From contig NZ_QPLK01000016.1 of NCBI RefSeq assembly GCF_003340565.1, forward strand, positions 1-64,000: a stretch of DNA of 64,000 nt, written 5' to 3'. How positions within the stretch are numbered: position 1 is the stretch's first letter; each line of letters begins with the position of its first letter. A model generated the notes under the pieces. The model searched no databases, was not told where the DNA came from, and saw only the letters and a program-made list of their open reading frames with translations. The translations under genes were made by a program, and so were the position numbers. Positions 1 to 8,459 of the stretch are shown in pieces. The DNA is from Rhodovulum sp. 12E13 (GTDB lineage Bacteria > Pseudomonadota > Alphaproteobacteria > Rhodobacterales > Rhodobacteraceae).

Positions 1-97
1 GCCGGTCATCCACCCGCGCGACACCGCGAGGCTTGTTCGGAAGAAGCGGCTGGATCAGTCCCCACTCGAAATCGGTCAGATCAAAGCGTGCCATCAT
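1..97 (-). CDS. IS5-family transposase, N-terminal fragment (runs off left edge)
   Basis: The reverse strand reads MMARFDLTDFEWGLIQPLLP and then NKPRGVARVDDR before leaving the window. This is the characteristic opening of IS5-family (IS427-like) DDE transposases, in which 'FxLTDxEWxLIxPLLP' begins the N-terminal helical domain. Only about 32 residues are present, so the catalytic DDE residues are outside the window and intactness cannot be judged. Two in-frame ATG codons (97 and 94) are possible starts. In vivo the product would cut and join the ends of its own element. Family assignment is from recognised sequence; subgroup is inference. Confidence 0.8.
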   Translation of the reverse strand, partial: MMARFDLTDFEWGLIQPLLPNKPRGVARVDDR

Positions 98-170
98 TGC
101 CTCCATCGCTGGTGGCAGTGAATCAGCAAGCAAGAAACGCGTGAACCCCCTTTATGGGTACGCATCCTAG
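1..170. mobile_element. right end of an IS5-type insertion sequence (boundary approximate)
   Basis: The transposase fragment is followed by about 70 bases without a gene, up to a CTAG at 167-170. The stop codon of the YdcH gene begins five bases further on, at 175-177. IS5-group elements often target CTAG or TA-containing sites, so the element probably ends near 166-170, but the other terminal inverted repeat is outside the window and the border is not proven. Confidence 0.4.
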
Positions 171-174
171 CGGC

Positions 175-393
175 TCAGGCGATGATGTCGGGGTTCAGCT
201 CGTCCTCGATCTGGCGGATCCGGTCCTTCAGCGCCAGCTTCTGCTTCTTCAGGCGGCGGATCGTGAAGATGTCGCCCGTGCCCCGATCCTCGAGGGCGCG
301 GATCGCCTCGTCGAGGTCGCGGTGCTCGCGCTCGAGCACCTGCAGCCGCACGCGCAGCACCTCGACATGGTCCATCTCGTGGGGGGCGTTCAC
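175..393 (-). CDS. YdcH/DUF465 family small protein
   Basis: A 72-residue, highly charged helical protein. It matches the YdcH (DUF465) pattern: a short coiled-coil segment containing 'LEREHRDLDEAIRALEDRG', then 'IRRLKKQKLALKDRIRQIEDEL', where the RLKKxKLxLKDxI core is the family signature. Family members are small proteins of unknown function, common in alphaproteobacteria. Its 3' end abuts the probable IS border, so the insertion appears to lie just behind the stop codon and leaves the reading frame intact. It is divergent from the heat-shock gene pair. No function can be assigned beyond the family. Confidence 0.85.
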   Translation of the reverse strand: MNAPHEMDHVEVLRVRLQVLEREHRDLDEAIRALEDRGTGDIFTIRRLKKQKLALKDRIRQIEDELNPDIIA

Positions 394-484
394 CTGTCTA
401 CCTCCTCGCGGGCGTCCCCAGGCTGACGGGGCCCGCCGTCAGCTCCCCGTATAGCGGCGCATCTCTCCGCCGGCAAAGGCACAT

Positions 485-513
485 CTTGCGGACAGGCGAA
501 CCGCGCCCCATAT
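485..513 (+). promoter_or_regulatory. sigma-32 (RpoH) type heat-shock promoter
   Basis: CTTGCGG (485-491), a 14-base spacer and CCCCATAT (506-513) match the sigma-32 promoter form (CTTGAAA, 13-15 bases, CCCCATnT) almost exactly in the -10 element. It lies 69 bases upstream of the hsp20 ATG, where a heat-shock promoter is expected. Confidence 0.7.
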
Positions 514-581
514 CGCCATCAAGGGTCGCCGAACGGGGCCCGCACGATGCATGGTCGCTTGCCTCAGAGGACGTGCTGACG

Positions 582-995
582 ATGACGAAACTGACCCTCG
601 GGTCCCACCCTTTCCTGCTCGGGTTCGACCAACTCGAACGCCTCGTGGAGCGGACGGCGAAGTCCGGCAACGACGGCTATCCTCCCTACAATATCGAGCA
701 GGCCGCGGAGAACCGCTATCGCATCACGCTGGCCGTCGCCGGTTTTTCCGAGGCGGACCTGTCGATCACCGTGGAAGAGCGGCAGCTCGTGATCCGCGGG
801 CGGCAGCGCGACGACGGGGGCGAGCGGGTGTTTCTGCACAGGGGCATCGCCGCGCGCCAGTTTCAGCGCAGCTTCGTGCTGGCCGACGGGGTCGAGGTGT
901 CGGGGGCGCTGCTCGAGAACGGGCTGCTCCATGTCGACCTTGAACGGGCCACGCCCGACCGCATCGTGCAAACCATCAGGATCGATCGCGCCTGA
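582..995 (+). CDS. Hsp20 family small heat-shock protein
   Basis: A 137-residue alpha-crystallin-domain chaperone, IbpA-like, that holds unfolding cytoplasmic proteins in a refoldable state. The N-terminal stretch MTKLTLGSHPFLLGFDQLER with 'YPPYNIEQ' is typical of the proteobacterial IbpA/HspA class. The crystallin fold follows from about residue 35 ('YRITLAVAGFSEADLSITVEE', given here in part) and includes the conserved 'GIAARQFQRSFVLADGV' and 'NGLLHVDL' strands. The open frame extends upstream to 486, but the ATG at 582 is preceded by an AGAGGA ribosome site and fits the family start. The promoter at 485-513 implies heat induction, and the DUF1150 gene follows after 15 bases as an operon partner. 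Confidence 0.92.
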   Translation: MTKLTLGSHPFLLGFDQLERLVERTAKSGNDGYPPYNIEQAAENRYRITLAVAGFSEADLSITVEERQLVIRGRQRDDGGERVFLHRGIAARQFQRSFVLADGVEVSGALLENGLLHVDLERATPDRIVQTIRIDRA

Positions 996-1010
996 AAGGA
1001 GGGCGATGAA

Positions 1011-1247
1011 ATGGAAACGAAAGTCGACACCCCCGAGACCCGGGCGCCCGAGGAGCGCGCCATCGTCTATGTCCGCCCCGTGCCGGTGGCGGAGCTGCCC
1101 GAGGAGGTGCGCGCGCAGGTGAGCGGCATCGACAACCTCTATGCCGTGCATGCCGAGACCGGCGAGCGGCTGGCGCTGGTGAAGAACCGCGAACTGGCCT
1201 TCGTGCTGGCCCGGCAGAACGACATGGCCCCCGTCAACGTGCACTGA
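1011..1247 (+). CDS. DUF1150 family protein
   Basis: A 78-residue protein with the DUF1150 core 'YVRPVPVAELPEEV..Q..GIDNLYAVHAETGERLALVKNREL' (parts quoted), ending in 'NDMAPVNVH'. The 'LYAVHxxxGExLALVxdRxLAF' segment is the recognisable family signature. The family is restricted largely to alphaproteobacteria and commonly sits behind hsp20, as here, which suggests a stress-related role. No biochemical activity is known to me. A strong AAGGAGGG ribosome site precedes the ATG, and the gene is expected to be co-transcribed from the heat-shock promoter. Confidence 0.85.
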   Translation: METKVDTPETRAPEERAIVYVRPVPVAELPEEVRAQVSGIDNLYAVHAETGERLALVKNRELAFVLARQNDMAPVNVH

Positions 1248-1298
1248 CGCGCCCAGGGGGGAAAATCCCTCGACCTCGGCTGGAAGGACGCGCACGGG

Positions 1299-1326
1299 GT
1301 GCAAGAGCCTTCGAAGGCTCTTGCAC
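1299..1326. repeat. perfect 28-base palindrome, convergent intergenic
   Basis: GTGCAAGAGCC-TTCGAA-GGCTCTTGCAC is a perfect inverted repeat that can form an 11-12 base-pair hairpin with a TTCG-type tip. It lies between the convergent ends of the DUF1150 gene and sat-cysC and may terminate transcription in both directions. No T-run follows. Confidence 0.6.
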
Positions 1327-1399
1327 GCTTGCGCTCCGAGCGTTCGATCGTGGTGCGCATGATCGGCGGACGATCGCGGCGGCCGGCGCAGCCGGCGGC

Positions 1400-1421
1400 G
1401 AAGGGCCTTCGAAGGCCCTTC
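1400..1421. repeat. perfect 22-base palindrome sharing the CCTTCGAAGG core
   Basis: GAAGGGCCTTC-GAAGGCCCTTC is a second perfect palindrome 73 bases after the first, sharing the same CCTTCGAAGG centre. It sits 12 bases past the sat-cysC stop codon and could terminate that gene. The flanking CAGCCGGCGGCGA (1389-1401) also occurs at the very 3' end of sat-cysC (about 1435-1447), which suggests a small local duplication. Confidence 0.55.
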
Positions 1422-1432
1422 CCGTACCCCGC

Positions 1433-3142
1433 TCAGCCGGCGGCGACGAGGCCCATCTGTTCGAGCTTCAGCAGAACCTGATGCGCACAATGATCGACAT
1501 CGACCGTCTCGGTATCGAGACGCAACTCGGGTGTCTCCGGCACGTCGTAGGGGTCTGAAATGCCGGTGAACTCCTTGATCTTGCCCTCGCGCGCCAGCTT
1601 GTAGAGGCCCTTGCGGTCGCGCCGCTCGCATTCTTCGAGGCTGGTGGCGAGGTGAACCTCGACGAAGGCGCCATGCTCCTCGATCAACGCGCGCACCTGC
1701 CGCCGGGTCGCCGCGTAGGGGGCGATCGGGGCGCAGATGGCGATGCCGCCGTTCTTGGTGATCTCGGAGGCGACGAAGCCGATGCGCTGGATGTTCAGGT
1801 CGCGGTGCTCCTTGGAGAAGCCCAGCTCCGACGACAGGTTCTTTCGCACGATGTCGCCGTCGAGCAGCGTTACCGGGCGGCCGCCCATCTCCATCAGCTT
1901 GACCAGCAGTGCGTTGGCGATGGTCGACTTTCCCGAGCCCGAGAGCCCGGTAAAGAACACGGTAAAGCCCTGCCTGGCGCGCGGCGGCTTCGATCGACGA
2001 AGCTCGGCCACGACCGCGGGAAACGAGAACCAGTCGGGGATCTCGAGCCCCTCCTGCAGGCGGCGGCGCAGTTCGGTGCCCGAGATATTGAGAACGGTCG
2101 CGCCTTCTTCGACCTCGTCGGCCGGCTGATACTCGGCGCGCTCCTGCACGTAGACCATGTGCTTGAACGGCACCATCTCGACGCCGATCTCGTCCTGGTG
2201 CTCGCGGAAGAGTTCCTGCGCGGCATAGGGCCCGTAGAAATCCTCGCCCTCGCTGTTCTTGCCCGGGCCGGCATGGTCGCGCCCGACGATGAAGTGCGTG
2301 ACCCCGTGGTTGCGGCGGATCAGGCCGTGCCAGACCGCCTCGCGCGGACCCGCCATGCGCATGGCGAGGTGCAGAAGGCTCATCGTGGTGGTCGACGAGG
2401 GGTATTGGTCGAGCACCGCCTCGTAGCAGCGCACCCGTGTGAAATGGTCGATATCGCCCGGCTTCGTCATGCCGACCACGGGATGGATCAGCAGGTTCGC
2501 CTGGCTCTCCTTCGCGGCGCGGAACGTCAGCTCCTGGTGCGCGCGGTGGAGGGGGTTGCGCGTCTGGAACGCAACGATCCGTCGCCAGCCGAGCTTGCGG
2601 AAGAGCGCGCGCAACTCGTTCGGCGTGTCGCGGCGGGCGCGGAAATCGTAATGCACGGGCGGCTGGAGACCCGTGATCGCGCCGCCCAGATAAACCGGCC
2701 CGGCGATGTTGTGCAGGTAGTTGACCGCCGGATGCGCCTGGTCGTCGGCGCCGAATACCTTCTGCGCCTCGCGCTTCTTGTCGGGCGCCCACTTGTCGGT
2801 GACCGAGAGGATGGCGAGGATCACCCCCTCGGCGTCGCGCAGGGCGATGTCCTGCCCCGGTTCGACCTGCGCGGCGAACCTCTCCGAGACGTCCAGCGTG
2901 ATCGGCATGGGCCATAGCGTGCCGTCGGCCAGACGCATCCGCTCGACCACGCTGTCGTAGTCGTCGCGACCGAGAAAGCCCTTGAGCGGCGCGAAGCCAC
3001 CGTTCATCAGCAGCTCGAGATCGCAGATCTGGCGCGGCGTCAGATCCCAGCTCGCGAGGTCACCGGCCTCGAGGCGGAGTTTCTGCGCGCTGTCCGGCGA
3101 GACGAAGAGCTCCGGGATCGGAGCGAGATTGGCAATCGACAT
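1433..3142 (-). CDS. sat: bifunctional sulfate adenylyltransferase / adenylylsulfate kinase
   Basis: A 569-residue fusion that carries out both steps of sulfate activation: ATP sulfurylase (sulfate + ATP to APS) and APS kinase (APS to PAPS). A PUA-like N-terminal domain (about 1-165) leads into the sulfurylase catalytic domain, with 'QTRNPLHRAH' at about 193-202 (the QxRNP/HxxH nucleotide motif) and 'GRDHAGPGKNS' at about 288-298. The C-terminal kinase begins near residue 390, with the P-loop 'GLSGSGKST' at about 399-407. Length fits fused Sat-CysC proteins. The start at 3142 (MSIANLAPIPELFVSP) is preferred over an in-frame ATG ten codons upstream, which is not family-like. The gene is monocistronic here; sulfite-handling genes lie 2.4 kb away. 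Confidence 0.93.
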   Translation of the reverse strand: MSIANLAPIPELFVSPDSAQKLRLEAGDLASWDLTPRQICDLELLMNGGFAPLKGFLGRDDYDSVVERMRLADGTLWPMPITLDVSERFAAQVEPGQDIALRDAEGVILAILSVTDKWAPDKKREAQKVFGADDQAHPAVNYLHNIAGPVYLGGAITGLQPPVHYDFRARRDTPNELRALFRKLGWRRIVAFQTRNPLHRAHQELTFRAAKESQANLLIHPVVGMTKPGDIDHFTRVRCYEAVLDQYPSSTTTMSLLHLAMRMAGPREAVWHGLIRRNHGVTHFIVGRDHAGPGKNSEGEDFYGPYAAQELFREHQDEIGVEMVPFKHMVYVQERAEYQPADEVEEGATVLNISGTELRRRLQEGLEIPDWFSFPAVVAELRRSKPPRARQGFTVFFTGLSGSGKSTIANALLVKLMEMGGRPVTLLDGDIVRKNLSSELGFSKEHRDLNIQRIGFVASEITKNGGIAICAPIAPYAATRRQVRALIEEHGAFVEVHLATSLEECERRDRKGLYKLAREGKIKEFTGISDPYDVPETPELRLDTETVDVDHCAHQVLLKLEQMGLVAAG

Positions 3143-3386
3143 GGGCGTGTCTCGGCTTTCTGCTGACGGCATTCTGCGTCGTCGGTGCGGTCACATCTGC
3201 CGCCCCCTCCCCTCGACGGGCTGACGCGCGCCTCTAATCCTCACATGCGGGCGGCTTCAAGGCGCGAACCCCGATCTGCCGCCCCGGATGCGGCATTGCC
3301 ACACCCGGGGCGCGCCTAGCACGCGAAAGGTGAATGCTCCGTTAGGGCGGGCGCACCCAGACGGCAGAGAGAGCGGTGCGCGGCCC

Positions 3387-4490
<1,104 letters not shown>

Positions 4491-4518
4491 TCAAATCTTG
4501 CGCACGCGCGAAAGAAAG

Positions 4519-4547
4519 TTGCGCCCCCGCGCACGACGGCATACATA
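4519..4547 (+). promoter_or_regulatory. possible sigma-70 type promoter for the Lrp-family regulator
   Basis: TTGCGC (4519-4524), 17-base spacer, TACATA (4542-4547), in a locally AT-richer patch 39 bases before the regulator start. Match to consensus is partial. Confidence 0.35.
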
Positions 4548-4585
4548 ACCGCAAATACGAGGCCTTTCCGAAGGAGACGGGACGC

Positions 4586-5086
4586 ATGCCGGCATCGAGG
4601 CTCGACGCGATCGACCGCCAGATCCTGGCGGAGCTTCAGGCCGACGGCCGGATGACCAATGTCGAACTCGCCCGGCGCGTCGGCATCTCGGCCCCGCCCT
4701 GCCTGCGGCGCGTCCGCACGCTAGAGGAGGCCGGCTTCATCCGCGGCTACCACGCCGACATCGACCCCCGCGCGCTGGGGTTCGAGGTGCAGGTCTTCGC
4801 CATGGTGGGGCTCGACAACCAGTCCGAGGCGGCGCTGTCGGGCTTCGAGGCGCGCTGCCGCGAGTGGCCGCTCGTGCGCGAATGCCACATGCTGAATGGC
4901 GAGATCGACTTCATCCTCAAGTGCGTGGCGCCAGACCTGTCGACCTTCCAGAGTTTCCTGACCGAGCAGTTGACGGCGGCCGAGCATGTGGCGAGCGTCA
5001 AGACATCGCTCGTGATCCGCGGCGCGAAGGACGACCCCTCGGTCCCCTTCGAGGTGCTGGAAGAGCGGCTGAGTCGCTCGGCCTGA
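4586..5086 (+). CDS. Lrp/AsnC family transcriptional regulator
   Basis: A 166-residue feast/famine-type regulator. The N-terminal winged helix-turn-helix (about 5-60) begins with 'LDAIDRQILAELQADGRMTN' and contains 'VGISAPPCLRRVRTLEEAG', a typical recognition helix. The C-terminal AsnC/RAM ligand domain (about 70-150) has the 'VRECHMLNGEIDFILKCVAPD' strand that usually contacts small amino-acid ligands. A GAAGGAGA ribosome site precedes the ATG. It is divergent from trxB, and autoregulation from the shared 190-base region is likely for this family. Ligand and targets are not deducible from the sequence. Confidence 0.93.
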   Translation: MPASRLDAIDRQILAELQADGRMTNVELARRVGISAPPCLRRVRTLEEAGFIRGYHADIDPRALGFEVQVFAMVGLDNQSEAALSGFEARCREWPLVRECHMLNGEIDFILKCVAPDLSTFQSFLTEQLTAAEHVASVKTSLVIRGAKDDPSVPFEVLEERLSRSA

Positions 5087-5523
5087 CCCGCATCGGTGCG
5101 AATCACGCACGCCTCCTTCGCCGCGTCCGTCGCGGTCTCCCGGTGCCGCGCCGCTCGACGGTGAAGGGCCGTGCCGACCGCGGGAGCGTGCATCCCGTAC
5201 CTTGCGCCACTCGGGGGGGCGCATGTCGGTGCGAAGATCCGGGGCCGGCCAGCTGCCCAAACGATCGCCGCGCGCACCTGCACCCGCTCCGAGAGGTGCC
5301 CGCGCGCCGGGGGCCGGAACCATCGTGCATCGCTCGGTCACCTGCTCGCGTGATGGCTGGCCTCGGGGCTGACGATGGCCGAGACGACCGAGCGCCCGTT
5401 CGATGACCCGGTGCCGCGCGACGGGGCTGCGCACGGCCACGTGCGGCCCGGATGCTGCCGAGGGGGCGGGGCTGCCCTGCCGCTGCTCGCTGCCGCGATG
5501 CTGCGTCGCGGGCGGCTGATCCC
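5087..5523. other. 437-base region without a recognisable gene
   Basis: Lies between the Lrp-family gene and the TIGR02186 gene, which converge on it. It contains several overlapping open frames, but they have no family resemblance and no ribosome site. I see no tRNA, long repeat or terminator in it. It may be degraded DNA. Confidence 0.5.
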
Positions 5524-6291
5524 TCAGCCGCGCACCCAGCGGAACAGGGCCGAGGCCCCCCACCCGGCCGCGATGGCGATGGCGAGCGAAACCAGCCCGT
5601 AGACCAGGGGGCGCTGGTGGGCCAGCGTGTAGATCCACCGCTCCAGCCCCACCTTGCGCACGTCGATCGTGCGGGTGAAGTCGGCCACGACTTCGCCTTC
5701 GCGTGTCAGGTAGACATTTGCAGTGTACTGTCCCTCCACGAGGTTTGCCGGCAGCGCGATATCGACCGAGAAAAGCGCCTGATCGGTCAGCCGCACCGCC
5801 CCCTCCTGCACGGCATAGAGGCCCTGCGCCTCGCGGATGCGGATCAGACCGTCGATGAAATCGTCGGTTGCCTCGCTGCCCGCCTCGCGCGCGTCGACCG
5901 CCCGGATCCTGCGCTCCGGCGTGATGGAGCGACGCAGATCCTCCACCGCCGTCAGCGCTTGCGAGAGCGGTGCCGACGTGGCCACCTTGTAGAGCGTGGG
6001 CGCCGCGTCGATTGCCACGCCTTCCGTGTTCACCCAGATTCCCGCCAAACGTGACTTGCGCCGCACCGTCACCGGGCGCAGGGGGCCCGAGACGGTGACG
6101 ATCACCTCGACCGGCGCATGCGTGCGCCCCGGCTCGGGCTTGATCGCGCCGAAGACGACGATCTCCGATCCCTCGAAACGCGCGTCGATCGCCACCCGCT
6201 CCTGGCTGAGATCCGCGACGATGCGCTGCGCGGCCGCGTCCGTCGCCGGCAGCAGGAGCGCGAGTGAAAGCGCGAGGAGAACCGCGCGCAT
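5524..6291 (-). CDS. TIGR02186 family membrane-anchored periplasmic protein
   Basis: A 255-residue protein with a Sec signal peptide (MRAVLLALSLALLLPATDAA, cut before Q), a beta-rich extracytoplasmic region and one C-terminal membrane helix ('GLVSLAIAIAAGWGASALF') before a short RWVRG tail. The 'RIVADLSQERVAIDARFEGSE' opening and 'KSRLAGIWVN' and 'QYTANVYLTREGEV' segments match the alphaproteobacterial TIGR02186 family, whose function is unknown. The start overlaps the stop of the TauE/SafE gene by one base (TGATG), so the two are translationally coupled. This pairing suggests a partner role in sulfur-anion export. Confidence 0.85.
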   Translation of the reverse strand: MRAVLLALSLALLLPATDAAAQRIVADLSQERVAIDARFEGSEIVVFGAIKPEPGRTHAPVEVIVTVSGPLRPVTVRRKSRLAGIWVNTEGVAIDAAPTLYKVATSAPLSQALTAVEDLRRSITPERRIRAVDAREAGSEATDDFIDGLIRIREAQGLYAVQEGAVRLTDQALFSVDIALPANLVEGQYTANVYLTREGEVVADFTRTIDVRKVGLERWIYTLAHQRPLVYGLVSLAIAIAAGWGASALFRWVRG

Positions 6292-7238
6292 CAATGACCC
6301 CCCGGATCGGCGATGGAATAGAGTTCGGCCGGCTCCACCAGCAGGTCGAAGGCGAGCTTGCCGCAGACCGCCAGAACGATGAGCGCGAGCAGGATGCGCA
6401 GCTGCTCGGCCTTCAGCTTCGTGCCGAGCTGGGTGCCGATCTGCGCGCCGACCACCCCCCCGATCAGCAACAGCACGGCCAGCATCATGTCGACGGTGTA
6501 GTTCGTCGTGGCGTGCAGGAGCGTGGTGAACGCCGTGACGAAGATGATCTGGAAGAGCGAAGTGCCCACGACGACCTTGGTCGGCATGCCCAGCAGGTAG
6601 ATCATCGCCGGCACCATGATGAAACCGCCGCCCACCCCCATGATCGCCGCCAGCACGCCGACCGAGACGCCCACCAGCAGCGGCGGGATCACCGAGATGT
6701 AGAGGCCGGAGGTGCGGAACCGCATCTTGAAGGGCAAGGCCGCCACCCAGCCCCGGCTGCGGCGCGGCCTGCGCGGCGGCGGCGGCGCGCCCCCCGCCGT
6801 GGCGGCGCGCGCCCGCCGGATCGCGCCCAGCGATTCGACGAACATCAGCGAGCCGATGACCCCCAGGAAGACCACGTAGCAGAGCCGCACCAGCAGATCG
6901 ACCTGGCCCTGCGCCTTGAGGAAGTTGAACAGCAGGATGCCGAGGCCCGCGCCGATCAGCCCCCCCACCAGGAGCACCGTCCCCATCTTGAGGTCGACCG
7001 TCTTGCGCCGCAGGTGGGCGAGAACGCCGGAAAAGGACGAGGCCACGATCTGGTTCGCCTCGGTCGCCACGGCGACGGCCGGCGGGATGCCGATGAAGAA
7101 CAGCAACGGCGTCATCAGGAAGCCGCCGCCCACCCCGAACATCCCCGACAACACGCCCACGGCCCCCCCGAGTCCGAGCAGCAGGAACGCGTTGACCGAG
7201 ACCTCGGCGATGGGAAGATAGACGAGCATACCCCACAT
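6291..7238 (-). CDS. TauE/SafE family sulfite/organosulfonate exporter
   Basis: A 315-residue polytopic inner-membrane protein (about eight helices). It shows the duplicated family motif: 'GMFGVGGGFLMTPLLFFIGI' in the first half and 'AIMGVGGGFIMVPAMIYLLG' in the second. A long cytoplasmic loop rich in Pro/Arg (about 150-170) separates the halves. Members export sulfite, sulfoacetate or related anions. Overlap with the TIGR02186 gene implies one operon. An ATG three codons downstream (7229) is an alternative start. The substrate is inferred from family only; sat-cysC nearby makes sulfite plausible. Confidence 0.9.
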   Translation of the reverse strand: MWGMLVYLPIAEVSVNAFLLLGLGGAVGVLSGMFGVGGGFLMTPLLFFIGIPPAVAVATEANQIVASSFSGVLAHLRRKTVDLKMGTVLLVGGLIGAGLGILLFNFLKAQGQVDLLVRLCYVVFLGVIGSLMFVESLGAIRRARAATAGGAPPPPRRPRRSRGWVAALPFKMRFRTSGLYISVIPPLLVGVSVGVLAAIMGVGGGFIMVPAMIYLLGMPTKVVVGTSLFQIIFVTAFTTLLHATTNYTVDMMLAVLLLIGGVVGAQIGTQLGTKLKAEQLRILLALIVLAVCGKLAFDLLVEPAELYSIADPGGH

Positions 7239-7326
7239 AATCGCGCACCCGCCCCGCGGGCAACGCGGTATCTGTCACGCTGCCGGGCGCTCTGCGGCTG
7301 TGGCCCCGCCGCTGCGCGCGTCGCCG

Positions 7327-7388
7327 CTTCTCCTTGACCGAAATAGCCCGGGGGCAGGTCGCCCCGGGCGGCCGGGGGCAGAGCCCCC
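7327..7388 (-). repeat. stop-proximal hairpin/CAAG-GAGAAG element, copy 1
   Basis: Read on the minus strand after the permease stop codon at 7451: hairpin GGGGGC-TCT-GCCCCC (7374-7388), then GGGCTATTTCGGTCAAGGAGAAG (two pieces of the motif quoted together are under review; key parts are CTATTT and CAAGGAGAAG). This is the most divergent of six copies in the window. Confidence 0.5.
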
Positions 7389-7450
7389 ACCGCCCGGAGG
7401 GCTCGAAACGAATGCGCCGGAGGCGCGCCGCTTCGTCGCTGGCAGGGCCT

Positions 7451-8458
7451 TCAGCGCTCCTTCACGTAGGGGGCGCCGCCGGCCTTGGGCGGGATCGCCC
7501 GCCCGACGAAGCCTGCGAGGATGATGACGGTCAGCACGTAGGGCAGCGAATCCATCACCTGCACCGGGATCGTGACCTCGCCCAGGCGCAGGCCCTGGTA
7601 GCGCAGGGCGACCGCCTGCAGCAGGCCGAAGAGCAAGCAGGCCCCCAGCGCGTACCACGGCCGCCACTTGGAAAAGATCAGCGCGGCGAGCGCGATGTAG
7701 CCGCGCCCCGCCGTCATGTCCTTGACGAAGCCCGCCTGCAGCGCCGTGGCGAGATAGGCGCCCGCGAGCCCGCACAGCACCCCGCAGATGACCACCGCCG
7801 CATAGCGCAGCCCGATCACGCTGATGCCGGCGGTGTCGACCGCCTCGGGGTTCTCGCCCACCGCCCGCAGGCGCAGGCCGAAGCGGGTGCGGTAGAGCAC
7901 CCACCACGTCGCCGGCACCGCGAGCAGCGCCACGTAGACGAGGATCGAGTGCCCCGAGACCAGTTCCGACCAGACCTGCTGCACCGGCCCCGCCTGCGCG
8001 ATCAGCTCCGACAGCGGCCGCCCCGCCGCCGCCGCGTCGGACGGGCCGATGGCGAAGGGCAGCTCCCACCCCGAAAAGCGCGCGTCGCCGGCCAGCGAGG
8101 GCGTGCGCCCGCCCTGCGCGAACCAGCTCTGCGCGATCACCACCGTCAGCCCCGCGGCGAGAAAGTTGATTGCCACCCCAGAGATCAGCTGGTTGCCGCG
8201 GAAGGTGATCGAGGCCAGGCCGTGCACCGCCGACAGCAGCATCGACGCGACGATCCCCGCCAGCAGCCCCACCCAGACCGAGCCCGAGACGAAGGCGAAG
8301 GCGGCCGAAGCGAAGGCCGCGATCAGCATCTTGCCCTCGAGCCCGATGTCGAAGATCCCCGACCGCTCGGAAAACAGCCCGGCGAGGCAGGCGAGCAGAA
8401 GCGGCGTGGCGAGGCGCAGCGTCGAGTCGAGGATCTGGACGAGCGTCAGGAAATCCAT
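7451..8458 (-). CDS. ABC transporter permease, nucleoside/BMP type (second permease)
   Basis: A 335-residue inner-membrane permease of the branched-chain/ribose superfamily. The opening 'MDFLTLVQILDSTLRLATPLLLACLAGLFSERSG' (quoted in part) followed by 'IFDIGLEGKMLIAAFASAA' is the signature of NupQ/YufQ-type subunits. The 'GENPEAVDTAGI' loop near residue 200 is the conserved coupling region. It lies one base behind the other permease gene and ends the four-gene operon SBP-ATPase-permease-permease. Together they import nucleosides or a related purine-like solute, inferred from family. Confidence 0.9.
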   Translation of the reverse strand: MDFLTLVQILDSTLRLATPLLLACLAGLFSERSGIFDIGLEGKMLIAAFASAAFAFVSGSVWVGLLAGIVASMLLSAVHGLASITFRGNQLISGVAINFLAAGLTVVIAQSWFAQGGRTPSLAGDARFSGWELPFAIGPSDAAAAGRPLSELIAQAGPVQQVWSELVSGHSILVYVALLAVPATWWVLYRTRFGLRLRAVGENPEAVDTAGISVIGLRYAAVVICGVLCGLAGAYLATALQAGFVKDMTAGRGYIALAALIFSKWRPWYALGACLLFGLLQAVALRYQGLRLGEVTIPVQVMDSLPYVLTVIILAGFVGRAIPPKAGGAPYVKER

Positions 8459-8459
8459 C

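Noticed and set aside
564-2915. Long minus-strand open frame crossing hsp20 and sat-cysC
   Set aside because: It reads as low-complexity Arg/Ala/Gly protein antisense to hsp20 and out of frame with sat-cysC; a GC-rich shadow.
5524-7278. Single 584-codon minus-strand frame spanning the TIGR02186 and TauE genes
   Set aside because: Only the last 255 codons have family resemblance. The upstream part is the wrong frame of the TauE gene, so this is not a fusion.
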